Assembly (NCBI RefSeq): GCF_938023125.1 | Contig: NZ_CALHDW010000007.1 | Span: 62,001 to 126,000 of the forward strand | Reading direction: 5' to 3' | Origin: an uncultured Porphyromonas sp. | Lineage (GTDB): Bacteria > Bacteroidota > Bacteroidia > Bacteroidales > Porphyromonadaceae | Length of the DNA: 64,000 bases | Part shown: in pieces, positions 51,253 through 60,529 of the stretch | How the letters are laid out: each line of letters begins with the position of its first letter | Position numbering within the stretch: the first letter of the stretch is position 1 | Notes under the pieces: generated by a model | What the model saw: the letters and a program-made list of their open reading frames with translations, nothing else | The model's database searches: none | What the model was told of the DNA's origin: nothing | Made by a program: the position numbers and the translations under genes

Positions 51253-52392
51253 TTATTTTAATAGGTTTGCAGAAATAACCATGCGTTGAACTTCGCTGGT
51301 TCCTTCGTAAATCTCAGTAATCTTGGCATCGCGCATCATACGTTCAACAGGATATTCGCGAGTATAACCATAACCACCATGGAACTGTACAGCCTTGGTT
51401 GTTACCTCCATAGCAGTCTCTGCACAGAAGAGCTTTGCTTCAGCTGCAGCTACAGAGTAGGGGAGCTGGGCATCCTTGAGCCAAGAGGCACGACGGATGA
51501 GAAGCTGAGCACATTCGATGCGAGTTTGTAGATCTGCAAGCTGGAATTGTGTGTTTTGGAACTTGGCAATGCTGCGACCAAACTGCTTACGTTCTTTAGT
51601 GTACTTAACCGTTTCGTCCATAGCACCGCGGGCAATCCCTACAGCTTGAGATGCGATACCAACACGACCACCATCAAGGGTCTTCATAGCAATCTTGAAG
51701 CCACCTCCGATCTTGCCGAGGAGGTTTTCTTTGGGAACAATGCAGTTCTCCATAATAAGCTCGCACGTAGCAGAACCACGAATACCGAGCTTAAGCTCTT
51801 TCTTACCGATGCTAAAGCCGGGCATATCCTTTTCTACAATAAATGCAGAAATACCATGATTACCTTGGCTCTTATCTGTCATTGCAAAGATGATGTACAC
51901 GTGAGCGTACTCAGCGTTGGTAATGAAGATCTTAGTACCATTGAGCACCCAGTGATCGCCATTATCTACAGCGAAGGTTTGTTGTGCAGAGGCATCTGTT
52001 CCGGCGTTGGGCTCTGTGAGACCAAATGCACCGATCCACTCACCAGAGGCAAGCTTGGGTAGATACTTCATCTTTTGTTCCTCAGTACCATGCTCAAGAA
52101 TAGGAGCACAACACAAAGAGGTGTGAGCCGATACGACTACCCCAGTGGTAGCGCATACGCGGCTTAGTTCCTCTACAGCCATAGAGTACATTTGGTTGGT
52201 TGCACCGGCACCGCCATATTGAGTAGGAATGGGGATCCCCATAATACCCAACTTCGCCATCTTCTTAACTGTTTCGATGGGGAAGCGTTCTTGTTCATCA
52301 ATCTCTGCAGCTAAGGGTTTTACTTCCTTCTCTGCAAAAGCAGTGATCATCTGCAAGAACAGTTGCTCTTGTGGAGTTTGTGAAAAATCCAT
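51253..52392 (-). CDS. bcd: Butyryl-CoA dehydrogenase
   Basis: This flavin enzyme reduces crotonyl-CoA to butyryl-CoA. At 379 residues it has acyl-CoA dehydrogenase signatures: FGLTEPNAGTDASAQQT, the FAD region GIASQAVGIARGAMDE, and the C-terminal YGGYGYTREYPVERMMRDAK followed by IYEGTSEVQ, with the catalytic glutamate. Short-chain specificity is inferred from the operon, where it sits between the CoA-transferase subunit gene and etfB. Confidence 0.95.
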   Translation of the reverse strand: MDFSQTPQEQLFLQMITAFAEKEVKPLAAEIDEQERFPIETVKKMAKLGIMGIPIPTQYGGAGATNQMYSMAVEELSRVCATTGVVVSAHTSLCCAPILEHGTEEQKMKYLPKLASGEWIGAFGLTEPNAGTDASAQQTFAVDNGDHWVLNGTKIFITNAEYAHVYIIFAMTDKSQGNHGISAFIVEKDMPGFSIGKKELKLGIRGSATCELIMENCIVPKENLLGKIGGGFKIAMKTLDGGRVGIASQAVGIARGAMDETVKYTKERKQFGRSIAKFQNTQFQLADLQTRIECAQLLIRRASWLKDAQLPYSVAAAEAKLFCAETAMEVTTKAVQFHGGYGYTREYPVERMMRDAKITEIYEGTSEVQRMVISANLLK

Positions 52393-52433
52393 AGTGATTT
52401 ATTTGAATCTTAATAATAGTCTCTCTTTTCTTC

Positions 52434-53096
52434 TTATTGACGCATTGGGCGCAAATCTTCTGCAAAGATAATAGATGCTTCTGTAGCTGCAATAACTTCT
52501 TCGCGAGTAAAGTGCTCATTAAGCTCTGTTACTACCAAACCCTCACCTTTGCGCACCTCGATTACACACATTTCTGTGATAATCAAATCTACTTGCCCCT
52601 GTGCTGTAAGAGGAAGACGGCACTTTTTGAGAATCTTTGGAGTCCCTTTTGCGGTATGCTCCATAGCAAGAATTACTTTACGAGTACCTACGAGGAGGTC
52701 CATAGCCCCTCCCATCCCCGGAGCTTTTTTGCCCGGGATGATCCAGTTTGCGAGGTCTCCGTTTTCATCTACTTCGAGAGCTCCCAAAATACTTACATCC
52801 ACATGTCCACCACGGATGATCCCAAACGAAGTGGCACTATCAAATGAAGCAGCACCTGGTACCGGTGTGATAAAACCGCCTCCGGCATTGGTCCATTCTT
52901 CGGCCTCTTCGCCTTCTTTGGCAGCAGGCCCCATACCGATCATTCCATTTTCACTCTGGAGCATCACCTCAACATCAGCTTTGAGGTAATTGGGAACCAT
53001 TGTCGGCAGACCTATACCGAGGTTAACAACATCTCCATCCTTCAATTCGAGAGCCACACGACGTGCAATAGTCTCTCTTATCTCATTCTTATCCAT
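52434..53096 (-). CDS. atoA: CoA-transferase subunit B (butyryl-CoA:acetoacetate type)
   Basis: This is the beta subunit of a family I CoA transferase. At 220 residues it carries the catalytic-glutamate motif SENGMIGMGP, with GIGLPTMVPNYL at the N-terminus and GGAMDLLVGTRKVI further on. It works with AtoD, encoded about 9 kb upstream at the other end of the kam genes. The pair transfers CoA from butyryl-CoA to acetoacetate. The gene lies between kamE and bcd. Confidence 0.93.
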   Translation of the reverse strand: MDKNEIRETIARRVALELKDGDVVNLGIGLPTMVPNYLKADVEVMLQSENGMIGMGPAAKEGEEAEEWTNAGGGFITPVPGAASFDSATSFGIIRGGHVDVSILGALEVDENGDLANWIIPGKKAPGMGGAMDLLVGTRKVILAMEHTAKGTPKILKKCRLPLTAQGQVDLIITEMCVIEVRKGEGLVVTELNEHFTREEVIAATEASIIFAEDLRPMRQ

Positions 53097-53141
53097 GGCT
53101 ATATGTTTTTATTGAATCTTCTTATTGTCTTGTTCAGAGAT

Positions 53142-53945
53142 TTATTTTTCTACTAGCCCTTCTTCCATACGACGGTGGAGCTCTTGTGCTATATAGGATG
53201 CCACATCGTCTGCAAAAGTATTAGCACCAAAACCTGCATCATACCCGAGCTCTTTGGCAAGCTCATGCGTAATACGAGGACCACCACAAGCCAATATAAC
53301 CTTATCTCGGAGACCTTCTGCTTCGAGCAACTCTACGAGTTCGGTAAGGTTTTGGATGTGTACATCCTTTTGTGTTACGGTTTGTGATACGAGGAGAGCA
53401 TCGGCTTTATAATCAAGGGCCTTGCTGATAAACTCTTCGTTGGGCACCTGGCTTCCGAGATTGAGTGCCTCGATCATGTCGTATCGCTCTAGTCCATAGT
53501 GGCCGGCGAATCCCTTCATGTTCATAATGGCATCAATCCCCACAGTGTGAGCATCGGTACCCGTGCTCGCTCCTATGATGCGGATGGGACGACCGATGTT
53601 TGTGCGGATAAAGTCGTCTGTCTGGGGCATATCCCAAGTGGTCGTTTCCACTTTGGGAACATAAATATTAGAATAGTCTACTGTATGACTGCAGTTGCCA
53701 TAGCAATTGAAGAAGGTAAATCCATTAGTAAGTTCTTTAGAGAACACTACCATAGGATTTTGCAAACCCATCTCCTTGAGTAGTAGTTTTGCTGCTTCTT
53801 CTGCTTCTGCTCCGATGGGTACAGGAAGAGTAAAACTCAACTGTATCTTACCATCGTTCATCGTATCTCCATAGGGCTTTACCTTCGCTAAGTCTAGCGT
53901 GCGGTCAAAGTCCTTTTCCTCCATCGAATATAATCCACCACTCAT
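53142..53945 (-). CDS. kamE: Lysine 5,6-aminomutase beta subunit
   Basis: This B12- and PLP-binding subunit of the enzyme moves the 6-amino group of beta-lysine to carbon 5. At 267 residues it has TGTDAHTVGIDAIMNMKG, placing His133 (cobalt ligand) and Lys144 (PLP Schiff base) at the same residue numbers I recall for the Clostridium sticklandii enzyme. A Rossmann-type B12 domain follows (ALLVSQTVTQKD, ILACGGPRITHELAKELGYD). Its start overlaps the kamD stop by 4 bp. Confidence 0.97.
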   Translation of the reverse strand: MSGGLYSMEEKDFDRTLDLAKVKPYGDTMNDGKIQLSFTLPVPIGAEAEEAAKLLLKEMGLQNPMVVFSKELTNGFTFFNCYGNCSHTVDYSNIYVPKVETTTWDMPQTDDFIRTNIGRPIRIIGASTGTDAHTVGIDAIMNMKGFAGHYGLERYDMIEALNLGSQVPNEEFISKALDYKADALLVSQTVTQKDVHIQNLTELVELLEAEGLRDKVILACGGPRITHELAKELGYDAGFGANTFADDVASYIAQELHRRMEEGLVEK

Positions 53946-55513
53946 AGCTTACCCTCTATTCTAAAGTTTTTCATCAGTTCAATCGTTGGGTTGTAGTAAT
54001 GATCTCCCTTAGAAGCAACACCATCCAACCCCTTTCCTCCATCAATAGGACGCTTTACGTCAGCGAATGTACCCTTAGAAAGGGCGGTAAAGATACCTTG
54101 TTGATGGATTTCGTCTAGGAGGTTAATTGTTTTGTCTAGGACCAAACGTGCACGGGTTTGCATGATCCCGCCTTCCTTAAACTCTACATCTTCGCCAATC
54201 GATCGCATATTGTTGAAAATATAACGAGCATTTTCGATAGAGAGGTAGCGGTCGCTCATGAATGGAGTGTGGATAGCCTCTGTCGGCATCCCAAGAAGCT
54301 GAAGACCTTGATGCGTCCAGATCCCAATCATATTAAAGAGAGCGTCTTGTATGTGGCCGCGGAATATATTCCCCGTCATAAACTTCGTAGGAGGCATATA
54401 CTTGAGCGGAGCCTTAGGGAAAATCTCCCTTGTCATCTGAGCTTGAGCGAGCTCATAAAGGAAGCCATTCTCTAGCATTGGATCCATCTCAAAGGCATGC
54501 CCAAGTCCCATCTGTTCCTCCGGAAGACCTGCTTTTAGAGCAAATTGCTCATTGATTAGGTCGGAGGCAAGCACGGTGTGGGCTTCTTCCACAGCATCTG
54601 CCGTAGTGAGGTAATTGTCTTCTCCGGTGTTGATGATTACTCCGGCAAAGCCATTGATAACGCGACTCATGTACTGGTCTACAAGAGTACGTTGCATGTT
54701 GATGTCTCGGAATAGGATACCATAGAGAGCATCGTTGAGCATAACGTCAAGGCCTTCGAATGCTCCCATGATGGCAATTTCGGGCATACAGAGCCCGGAG
54801 CAGTAGTTGCAGAGACGGATATAACGCCCAACTTCTTCTCCTACTTCATCCAACGCCTTGCGCATGATGCGGAAGTTTTCTTGAGTAGCAAACGTACCTC
54901 CAAAACCTTCTGTGGTCGCTCCATAGGGTACATAGTCGAGCAAACTTTGTCCCGTGGTGCGGATAACCGCAATAATATCGGCCCCTTGGCGAGCAGCAGC
55001 CTGAGCCTGTACTACGTCTTCGTAGATGTTGCCTGTAGCTACGATTACGTACAAATAAGGCTGAGGTCCCTCACCGATGGTACGAAGATACTCTTCACGG
55101 CGAGCTCGCTTAGCGGCGATTTTCTTTATACCCTCTAGGATATAGGGTTCTAACGCATTAGCTACCCCTTCTTTGTCGAGCGATGGGTAGCGCTTAAGAT
55201 CTATGGTTCCTTCTGCTATGCCCTCTGCCACTTGTTGAGGATTCTTCCCCGTTGCTGCCATGGCATTGGCGATATAAAACAGAGCACCATCCGAGAGAAG
55301 TTTATTCTCGTGAAGATGGTTTACAACGACATTGGGGAGGGGAACTCCATTGGCATCAATATCGTCAATGCCGATAAAGCGGCAGAGCGTACGTTCTACT
55401 GCCACCGTAGTATACCTATCTACAAACTCTTGTACCTCATTGGCAATCTCGCGAGCTGTATGACGGGCGCGTTCTACTTTAGAGAAGTCTATCCCTACTT
55501 TACTCTTATTCAT
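53942..55513 (-). CDS. kamD: Lysine 5,6-aminomutase alpha subunit
   Basis: This is the TIM-barrel subunit that holds the substrate and adenosyl group. At 523 residues it is family length, with diagnostic stretches RHTAREIANEVQEFVDRYTT, VIRTTGQSLLDYVPYGAT, RLCNYCSGLCMPEIA and PPTKFMTGNIFRGHIQDALF. It is translationally coupled to kamE and follows kamC by 3 bp. Confidence 0.97.
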   Translation of the reverse strand: MNKSKVGIDFSKVERARHTAREIANEVQEFVDRYTTVAVERTLCRFIGIDDIDANGVPLPNVVVNHLHENKLLSDGALFYIANAMAATGKNPQQVAEGIAEGTIDLKRYPSLDKEGVANALEPYILEGIKKIAAKRARREEYLRTIGEGPQPYLYVIVATGNIYEDVVQAQAAARQGADIIAVIRTTGQSLLDYVPYGATTEGFGGTFATQENFRIMRKALDEVGEEVGRYIRLCNYCSGLCMPEIAIMGAFEGLDVMLNDALYGILFRDINMQRTLVDQYMSRVINGFAGVIINTGEDNYLTTADAVEEAHTVLASDLINEQFALKAGLPEEQMGLGHAFEMDPMLENGFLYELAQAQMTREIFPKAPLKYMPPTKFMTGNIFRGHIQDALFNMIGIWTHQGLQLLGMPTEAIHTPFMSDRYLSIENARYIFNNMRSIGEDVEFKEGGIMQTRARLVLDKTINLLDEIHQQGIFTALSKGTFADVKRPIDGGKGLDGVASKGDHYYNPTIELMKNFRIEGKL

Positions 55514-55516
55514 TCT

Positions 55517-56917
55517 CTATAAGTTCAATTTTTCTTTACAGTACTGGAGCAACTCTTTGTCAATACCCAAAATCTCGGCAATACGTACAGCTTCGTGTGG
55601 AGCTGTATCCGAGGAATCTTTGATTAGGGAGTAATCAATGTATTTGTTTAGCTTATTTACTTCGAGAGGGAGTTGCAACCTCTCTTCTATAAATCCACGC
55701 ACTCTATATCTGCAACAAGGTGCTGATATACCGCTATAGTGTGTGGTGATAACGGAGCGGACATTATACTTTGCAAATAGTCTCACGAGGGCGTCCACGA
55801 GGGCGCAGCCTTCGTCTGGATTTGTAGTGCGGGCAGGTTCATCTATCGGAACCAAGAGGATACTGCCAGCCTTAATAGCTTGTACAATATTGTTGATACG
55901 CAAGACTTCAGCACCAAAAGAGGAGAGTCCTTCGTTAAAGTTTTGGCCGTCTCCTATAGAACTGATGATGTCATCTATAACAGCAATCTTAGCTTCCCTT
56001 GCCGGTACATAAAAGCCGTATTGCATGAGAGCTTGTGCCAATGTAATAGCAGAAAGCAATACACTCTTTCCTGCCATGTTAGCTCCTGTTATAAGGGTCG
56101 GATGGGCGCCAAAGCGAATGGATACCGGTTGGAAGTGCTCCCCACGTTCTGTCAGTTTTTCAGCGACTTCCGGGTGAATTAAATCACAAAAATCAGTCTC
56201 TGAATTTGCTGACAATGGGATGGGGCAACAGTAATGATGCTCATAAGCCCAGCGGGCTTTAGCTAGCAAAAGATCGTCCATTGCCAGTGCTGCAAGTACG
56301 CGACTAAAGTCATCGGCAAAGGGGGCTAGCTCTTTCGTTAGACGACGACGCACCCGATCCTCTTCCTGTGCTGCGGCCATAGCCAACCGGTCTCGCTCTT
56401 CGTCCGTTTTAACTCTCTCTATTTCCTTTCGTAGTTGTGCTAAAGAGGCACTATACCCATCAGAAACGAAGAAAGAGGGAAGACGCTCTCCATCGATATC
56501 GAGGATAGAGAGAGGAGCTTCTAACGACGGCATATCTTCCAAATGAAGTGCATGCATCTCTGCTAAGCGACTCACTTTGGCTGCGACCAGCGCAAGGCAC
56601 TTAAGCTCATAAAAATCCACATCACTACAACTGCTACGCCGCTCTTTTAGTAGTGCAATAGAGCCGGCTATGTTGCGTACATCTTGCAGTAGGAGGTGTA
56701 ACTCTTGCAGCCCCTTGTTCCTCTGTTCGTCCTCTAAGTACTTATAGAAGCGCGTTACTTTCCCAAGACGTTGCAATATATTTTCTCTACTCGAAGTCCA
56801 AGAAGTCTCTAGGAGAGCTTGTCTACCAGGAGAGGAAGCCAGCTCTAGCGAGTTCACGACAAAGCGAAGGCCCGCAATAGACTCTATACTATTCCGCAAT
56901 ACATTCATAACCGACAT
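55517..56917 (-). CDS. kamC: MutS-like ATPase, probable aminomutase reactivase KamC
   Basis: This 466-residue protein resembles the core and ATPase of MutS but lacks the mismatch-recognition domain. Helical core residues (about 1-230) precede Walker A TGANMAGKS (277-285) and Walker B ILLVPIDEPA (D359, E360). A signature-like GLSSFGAEV and THYSG follow. As I recall, homologues in lysine-fermentation clusters are called reactivating ATPases of lysine 5,6-aminomutase, not repair proteins. The position, overlapping kamB by 13 bp and 3 bp before kamD, supports that. The biochemical role is inference. Confidence 0.82.
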   Translation of the reverse strand: MSVMNVLRNSIESIAGLRFVVNSLELASSPGRQALLETSWTSSRENILQRLGKVTRFYKYLEDEQRNKGLQELHLLLQDVRNIAGSIALLKERRSSCSDVDFYELKCLALVAAKVSRLAEMHALHLEDMPSLEAPLSILDIDGERLPSFFVSDGYSASLAQLRKEIERVKTDEERDRLAMAAAQEEDRVRRRLTKELAPFADDFSRVLAALAMDDLLLAKARWAYEHHYCCPIPLSANSETDFCDLIHPEVAEKLTERGEHFQPVSIRFGAHPTLITGANMAGKSVLLSAITLAQALMQYGFYVPAREAKIAVIDDIISSIGDGQNFNEGLSSFGAEVLRINNIVQAIKAGSILLVPIDEPARTTNPDEGCALVDALVRLFAKYNVRSVITTHYSGISAPCCRYRVRGFIEERLQLPLEVNKLNKYIDYSLIKDSSDTAPHEAVRIAEILGIDKELLQYCKEKLNL

Positions 56918-57921
56918 ACATCATATACGGGTACACCCAAAGACTCTTGCAAGCGTGTACACATTTTTTCGGAATCAAGTCGATAGCCGGAGGGGGCTAG
57001 AGGATTAAAGGTGACTGCCATGAGCTTAGTGCCATAGAGCACACGCAATTCCTTCCCCGAAGAGAGATACTTGTCAATAGCAAGAGGCGATGCAAATAGC
57101 CGAGTAAAGTCTCGTACCACAAGCATTCGATGGCTATCAATCATTCTAAGTTTCTCCAAGAGAAGGTCTGAGACTACACCTGCAACGAAAAGGGTATCCC
57201 CTCGTTGTATCCACTCCACGTCTTGCCAGATACGATCCGACAGAGCGGAGATGAATCCCGTCTCAAATACATTCCCCTCAGCATCAATCACAAACATCCC
57301 TCTCTCTACATCTGCAAGGCTATCTGCAATGGCTCTTGACGAATACTCCGGTAGTTGTATTAGCCGATAGAGGTGGTGTGTCTTGCGGATTAACTCCTCC
57401 GGTTGTACACTATAAGCCGCCCCCGTTGCCAAAATCATTCCTTCTGATACGGAGGGAGCAGCTAGGCTGATGCGAGAGAGGGCTCCATCGATAATGGTTA
57501 GATCAATGTTCCCATCTCGCATCTTCCTTATAATGTGCTTCAAACCTCCCGTAGAGGCCGGTCCTGCAATGAGTACCTTGCCCGTTCCCTTAGACTTTGC
57601 ATAGATGGCTCGACCAAGAGAAGTGGTGTATTGCTCATCGATCCCTACAACCTCTGCTGCGACCAACTTATTACGATAAAACTTTTCGGCCGTAACAAAG
57701 ACGGTGCCTGGGTGTAGACAGATCTCGGGTTTATCGGTTTGAGTTACTTGATCCCGACGCTCCCCATCAATACCAATAGAGGTCAATGCCAAACTTACTT
57801 GGGGATACTCTTCCCACAAACGACGCAAAACATAGTTAAGACATTCCGTCTTTCCTGTGTTTTTTGCCATTCCTACGATGGAAAGACTACGCAGCTGAGT
57901 AAGGCCTGATATAAAGGGCAT
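56905..57921 (-). CDS. kamB: Probable aminomutase reactivase subunit KamB
   Basis: This 338-residue protein begins with a P-loop-like segment, SIVGMAKNTGKTECLNYVL, followed by SIGIDGERRD. A central domain contains GKVLIAGPASTGGLKHII and DLTIIDGALSR. I know it only from lysine-fermentation clusters, where it accompanies the MutS-like KamC, and the two are thought to restore inactivated B12 enzyme. No catalytic role in the pathway is expected. It lies 20 bp after kamA and overlaps kamC. Confidence 0.78.
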   Translation of the reverse strand: MPFISGLTQLRSLSIVGMAKNTGKTECLNYVLRRLWEEYPQVSLALTSIGIDGERRDQVTQTDKPEICLHPGTVFVTAEKFYRNKLVAAEVVGIDEQYTTSLGRAIYAKSKGTGKVLIAGPASTGGLKHIIRKMRDGNIDLTIIDGALSRISLAAPSVSEGMILATGAAYSVQPEELIRKTHHLYRLIQLPEYSSRAIADSLADVERGMFVIDAEGNVFETGFISALSDRIWQDVEWIQRGDTLFVAGVVSDLLLEKLRMIDSHRMLVVRDFTRLFASPLAIDKYLSSGKELRVLYGTKLMAVTFNPLAPSGYRLDSEKMCTRLQESLGVPVYDVCRL

Positions 57922-57941
57922 TGATGGAGAGAGAAACGTGA

Positions 57942-59198
57942 TTATTTACCTTCTTGACGCTTGCGGTTGCGCTCCTTACGAGCCAATTTGTTTGGCTCAA
58001 TGGCGAGCTGTTGCCCGGCAAGCAGAGCTGCCACACCATCCTTGCGTTGCTTTTCGCACTCGGGGCAATGGCACTCTTCTTCGTAATGAGCAGGCTCTGT
58101 ATAGGTGGTAAGTACCCCTTCGTAATTGCGGAGTACAACACGATTGGGAGCCTGAGATACGATATAATTGGGCATAACGGGGATCTTTCCACCACCACCG
58201 GGTGCGTCTACCACAAAGGTAGGAACAGCGTATCCGGAGGTATGTCCACGGAGGTTTTCTATGATCTCGATACCCTTAGATACGGGAGTACGGAAGTGAC
58301 CAATACCACGAGACAAGTCACATACATAGATGTAGTAGGGGCGTACACGAATCTTTACCAACTCATGTACCAACTTCTTCATCACGTAGGTGCAGTCGTT
58401 AATCCCTCGGAGCAATACTGTTTGGTTACCAAGGGGTACTCCGGCATTAGCGAGACGTTCGCAAGCAGCCTTCGACTCTGCCGTAATTTCATTGGGGTGA
58501 TTGAAGTGAGTGTTGAGCCAAACGGGATGATATTTCTTGATAATCTCCACGAGCTCAGGAGTGATACGCTGCGGCAAAACTACGGGAGTACGAGAGCCAA
58601 AGCGGATAATTTCTACGTGATCGATAGCACGCAAACGTTGCAAGATATACTCGATCATGGAGTCGCTAACCATCAAGGCGTCTCCACCCGATAGTAGCAC
58701 GTCACGTACCTCAGGGGTACGTTCAATATATTCAATAGCCTTATCGATTCGTTCACGAGGCGATGCAGCATCTTTTTGTCCCGCAAAACGACGACGTGTA
58801 CAGTGGCGACAGTACATCGAACACATGTCTGTAATCAAGAATAGTACACGATCGGGATAGCGGTGTGTAAGCCCTGGCGTAGGAGAGTCTTCATCCTCGC
58901 TTAGAGGGTCAAGTTGGTCTTCTTCGCTAATAACTAGCTCGTGATCCGTAGGCACCGACTGCTTACGTACGGGGTCGTTGGGATCGTTGGGATCTATTAA
59001 GCTAAGGTAATAGGGTGTGATAGCCATACGGAGGCTCTTGAGAGACTCCCGTACTCCCTCCTCTTCTTCGGGGGTGAGAGTAACATACTTTTTGAGATCA
59101 TCGAGTGTCTCAATCCGGTTTTTCACCTGCCAATGCCAGTCATTCCACTGCTCATCGGTTACGTCAGGGAAATAGTATTTTCTTCTGCTTTCGTTCAT
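57942..59198 (-). CDS. kamA: L-lysine 2,3-aminomutase
   Basis: This radical SAM and PLP enzyme converts L-lysine to beta-lysine, the first step of the pathway. From the ATG at 59198 it is 418 residues, the usual length. The cluster motif CSMYCRHC gives C126, C130 and C133. The PLP-lysine region is PGGGGKIPVMPNY. C-terminal zinc cysteines are in CHCPECEKQ. The open frame extends 76 codons upstream, but that part has no family similarity. A 246-bp gap with a hairpin separates it from kdd. Confidence 0.97.
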   Translation of the reverse strand: MNESRRKYYFPDVTDEQWNDWHWQVKNRIETLDDLKKYVTLTPEEEEGVRESLKSLRMAITPYYLSLIDPNDPNDPVRKQSVPTDHELVISEEDQLDPLSEDEDSPTPGLTHRYPDRVLFLITDMCSMYCRHCTRRRFAGQKDAASPRERIDKAIEYIERTPEVRDVLLSGGDALMVSDSMIEYILQRLRAIDHVEIIRFGSRTPVVLPQRITPELVEIIKKYHPVWLNTHFNHPNEITAESKAACERLANAGVPLGNQTVLLRGINDCTYVMKKLVHELVKIRVRPYYIYVCDLSRGIGHFRTPVSKGIEIIENLRGHTSGYAVPTFVVDAPGGGGKIPVMPNYIVSQAPNRVVLRNYEGVLTTYTEPAHYEEECHCPECEKQRKDGVAALLAGQQLAIEPNKLARKERNRKRQEGK

Positions 59199-59385
59199 TT
59201 CGGAGATATTCTTGTGTAATATCTGAGGTTGCCTTAAAGGAGGAAAGAAACAAACACGAACTCTCCCTAGTAGGGAATAACTCTCGGAGTAGACCTCTAT
59301 ACCACAATTCTGAGCAGGGTACAAAAGGTAAACAAGTGAGCAAAGAGGGGGAAGACTCCACCCCAAAAAGAGCGTGATTGCTTTT

Positions 59386-59433
59386 GAAATAGATGCAGAA
59401 CCTCCCCTATTGGAGACGTCCCACATCTATTTC
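59386..59433 (-). promoter_or_regulatory. Inverted repeat between kdd and kamA
   Basis: A perfect 10-bp stem GAAATAGATG/CATCTATTTC (59386-59395 with 59424-59433) encloses a smaller CTCC/GGAG stem, 11 bp after the kdd stop. No T-tract follows on the minus strand (AAAAGC), so a plain terminator is unlikely. Processing, mRNA stabilisation or a regulator site is possible. A -7-like TACCTTTTG lies further on, so an internal promoter is conceivable. Confidence 0.5.
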
Positions 59434-59444
59434 TCTAGGTCAAA

Positions 59445-60488
59445 TTAAGCGTATAGATCGGTAAAGATCTTACGGAGAGCTTCGTTTTCTCTGAGTTCTT
59501 GTAGCGTGATTTCGGCATGACCCTTTGTATAGCCATTACCTACAATCATAGTAACATCGCTACCAACACCTTCTGCACCAAGAGCTGCCTTGGTGAAGCT
59601 GGTTGCCATAGAGAAGAAGTATACAACACCATCGTTCTTGGTGCAGAGGATACTTGTCATCTCAGTATCGGGGATGTTTACATTATTGATCGTAACATCG
59701 CACATTTGGCCACCTGTTAGCTCAGAGATCTTTTCCATTACGGGTACGGGCTGTGTAGCATCTGCTGTAAATACTGTGTGACAGAAGCCTAGAGCTTTGA
59801 GACGATCTGCGCTCTTTTGAGAGTGGCAGAGACCGATTACCTTACCTGTAACACCGGCACGCTTCATAGCTTCGTAGCAGCAAAGCATACCGCTCTTACC
59901 ACCGGCACCAATGATCAATACTGTATCGCCGGGCTTTACAAGCTTAGCTGTTTGAGCGGGAGCACCTGCAACGTCGAGAGCAGAGAGAGCTAGCTTTTCG
60001 GGAAGGTCTGTAGGGATCTTAGCATAGATACCGCTTTCGAAAAGAATTGCCTTACCGTCGATGTCTACTTGGTCTACATCAGAGCGAATTTCTTTGATCT
60101 TATCAATGCGAAGGGGAGTAAGAGATAGAGATACGAGAGTCGCAATCTTATCTCCTTCTTTGAGGTCAATTTTACCTTTGAGGGCATCACCAATCTTCTC
60201 AACAGTCCCGAGGAGCATACCACCAGAACCTGTTACAGGGTTGCGGTGTTTACCTTGCTTTGCAACGATACCGAGCATGATTTCAGCAATTTTTTCCTTA
60301 TCGCCACCGGCTTGCTCGTGGATCTGTGTAAAGCTAGCAGAGTCAATATTTAAAGTCTGTACATCAATGAGGATCTCGTTGTCGTAGATCTCATCCATGT
60401 TGTTGTCAATTTTGTTAGCAGGCTGTGGAAGTACGCCTTGAGGATCGAGTACGCGGTGCGTACCATATTTGTTGCCTTTTTTTTGCAT
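59445..60488 (-). CDS. kdd: L-erythro-3,5-diaminohexanoate dehydrogenase
   Basis: This enzyme oxidises 3,5-diaminohexanoate to 3-keto-5-aminohexanoate using NAD(P)+. At 347 residues it starts with GNKYGTHRVLDPQGVLPQPA, a known family hallmark. It has an NAD-binding fold around TVLIIGAGGKSGMLCCYEAM and the substrate-side NPVTGSGGMLLGTVEKIG. It lies 41 bp after kce. Confidence 0.96.
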   Translation of the reverse strand: MQKKGNKYGTHRVLDPQGVLPQPANKIDNNMDEIYDNEILIDVQTLNIDSASFTQIHEQAGGDKEKIAEIMLGIVAKQGKHRNPVTGSGGMLLGTVEKIGDALKGKIDLKEGDKIATLVSLSLTPLRIDKIKEIRSDVDQVDIDGKAILFESGIYAKIPTDLPEKLALSALDVAGAPAQTAKLVKPGDTVLIIGAGGKSGMLCCYEAMKRAGVTGKVIGLCHSQKSADRLKALGFCHTVFTADATQPVPVMEKISELTGGQMCDVTINNVNIPDTEMTSILCTKNDGVVYFFSMATSFTKAALGAEGVGSDVTMIVGNGYTKGHAEITLQELRENEALRKIFTDLYA

Positions 60489-60529
60489 AGAACGAATTTG
60501 ATTGAATTAAATCGATTTATGATGAAAGA

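Noticed and set aside
57954..58694. Long open frame (246 codons) antisense to kamA
   Set aside because: Its whole length lies opposite the conserved kamA coding frame. The translation has no domain.
59199..59426. N-terminal extension of KamA by 76 residues
   Set aside because: The extension has no similarity to lysine 2,3-aminomutases. The ATG at 59198 gives the family length and cysteine numbering.
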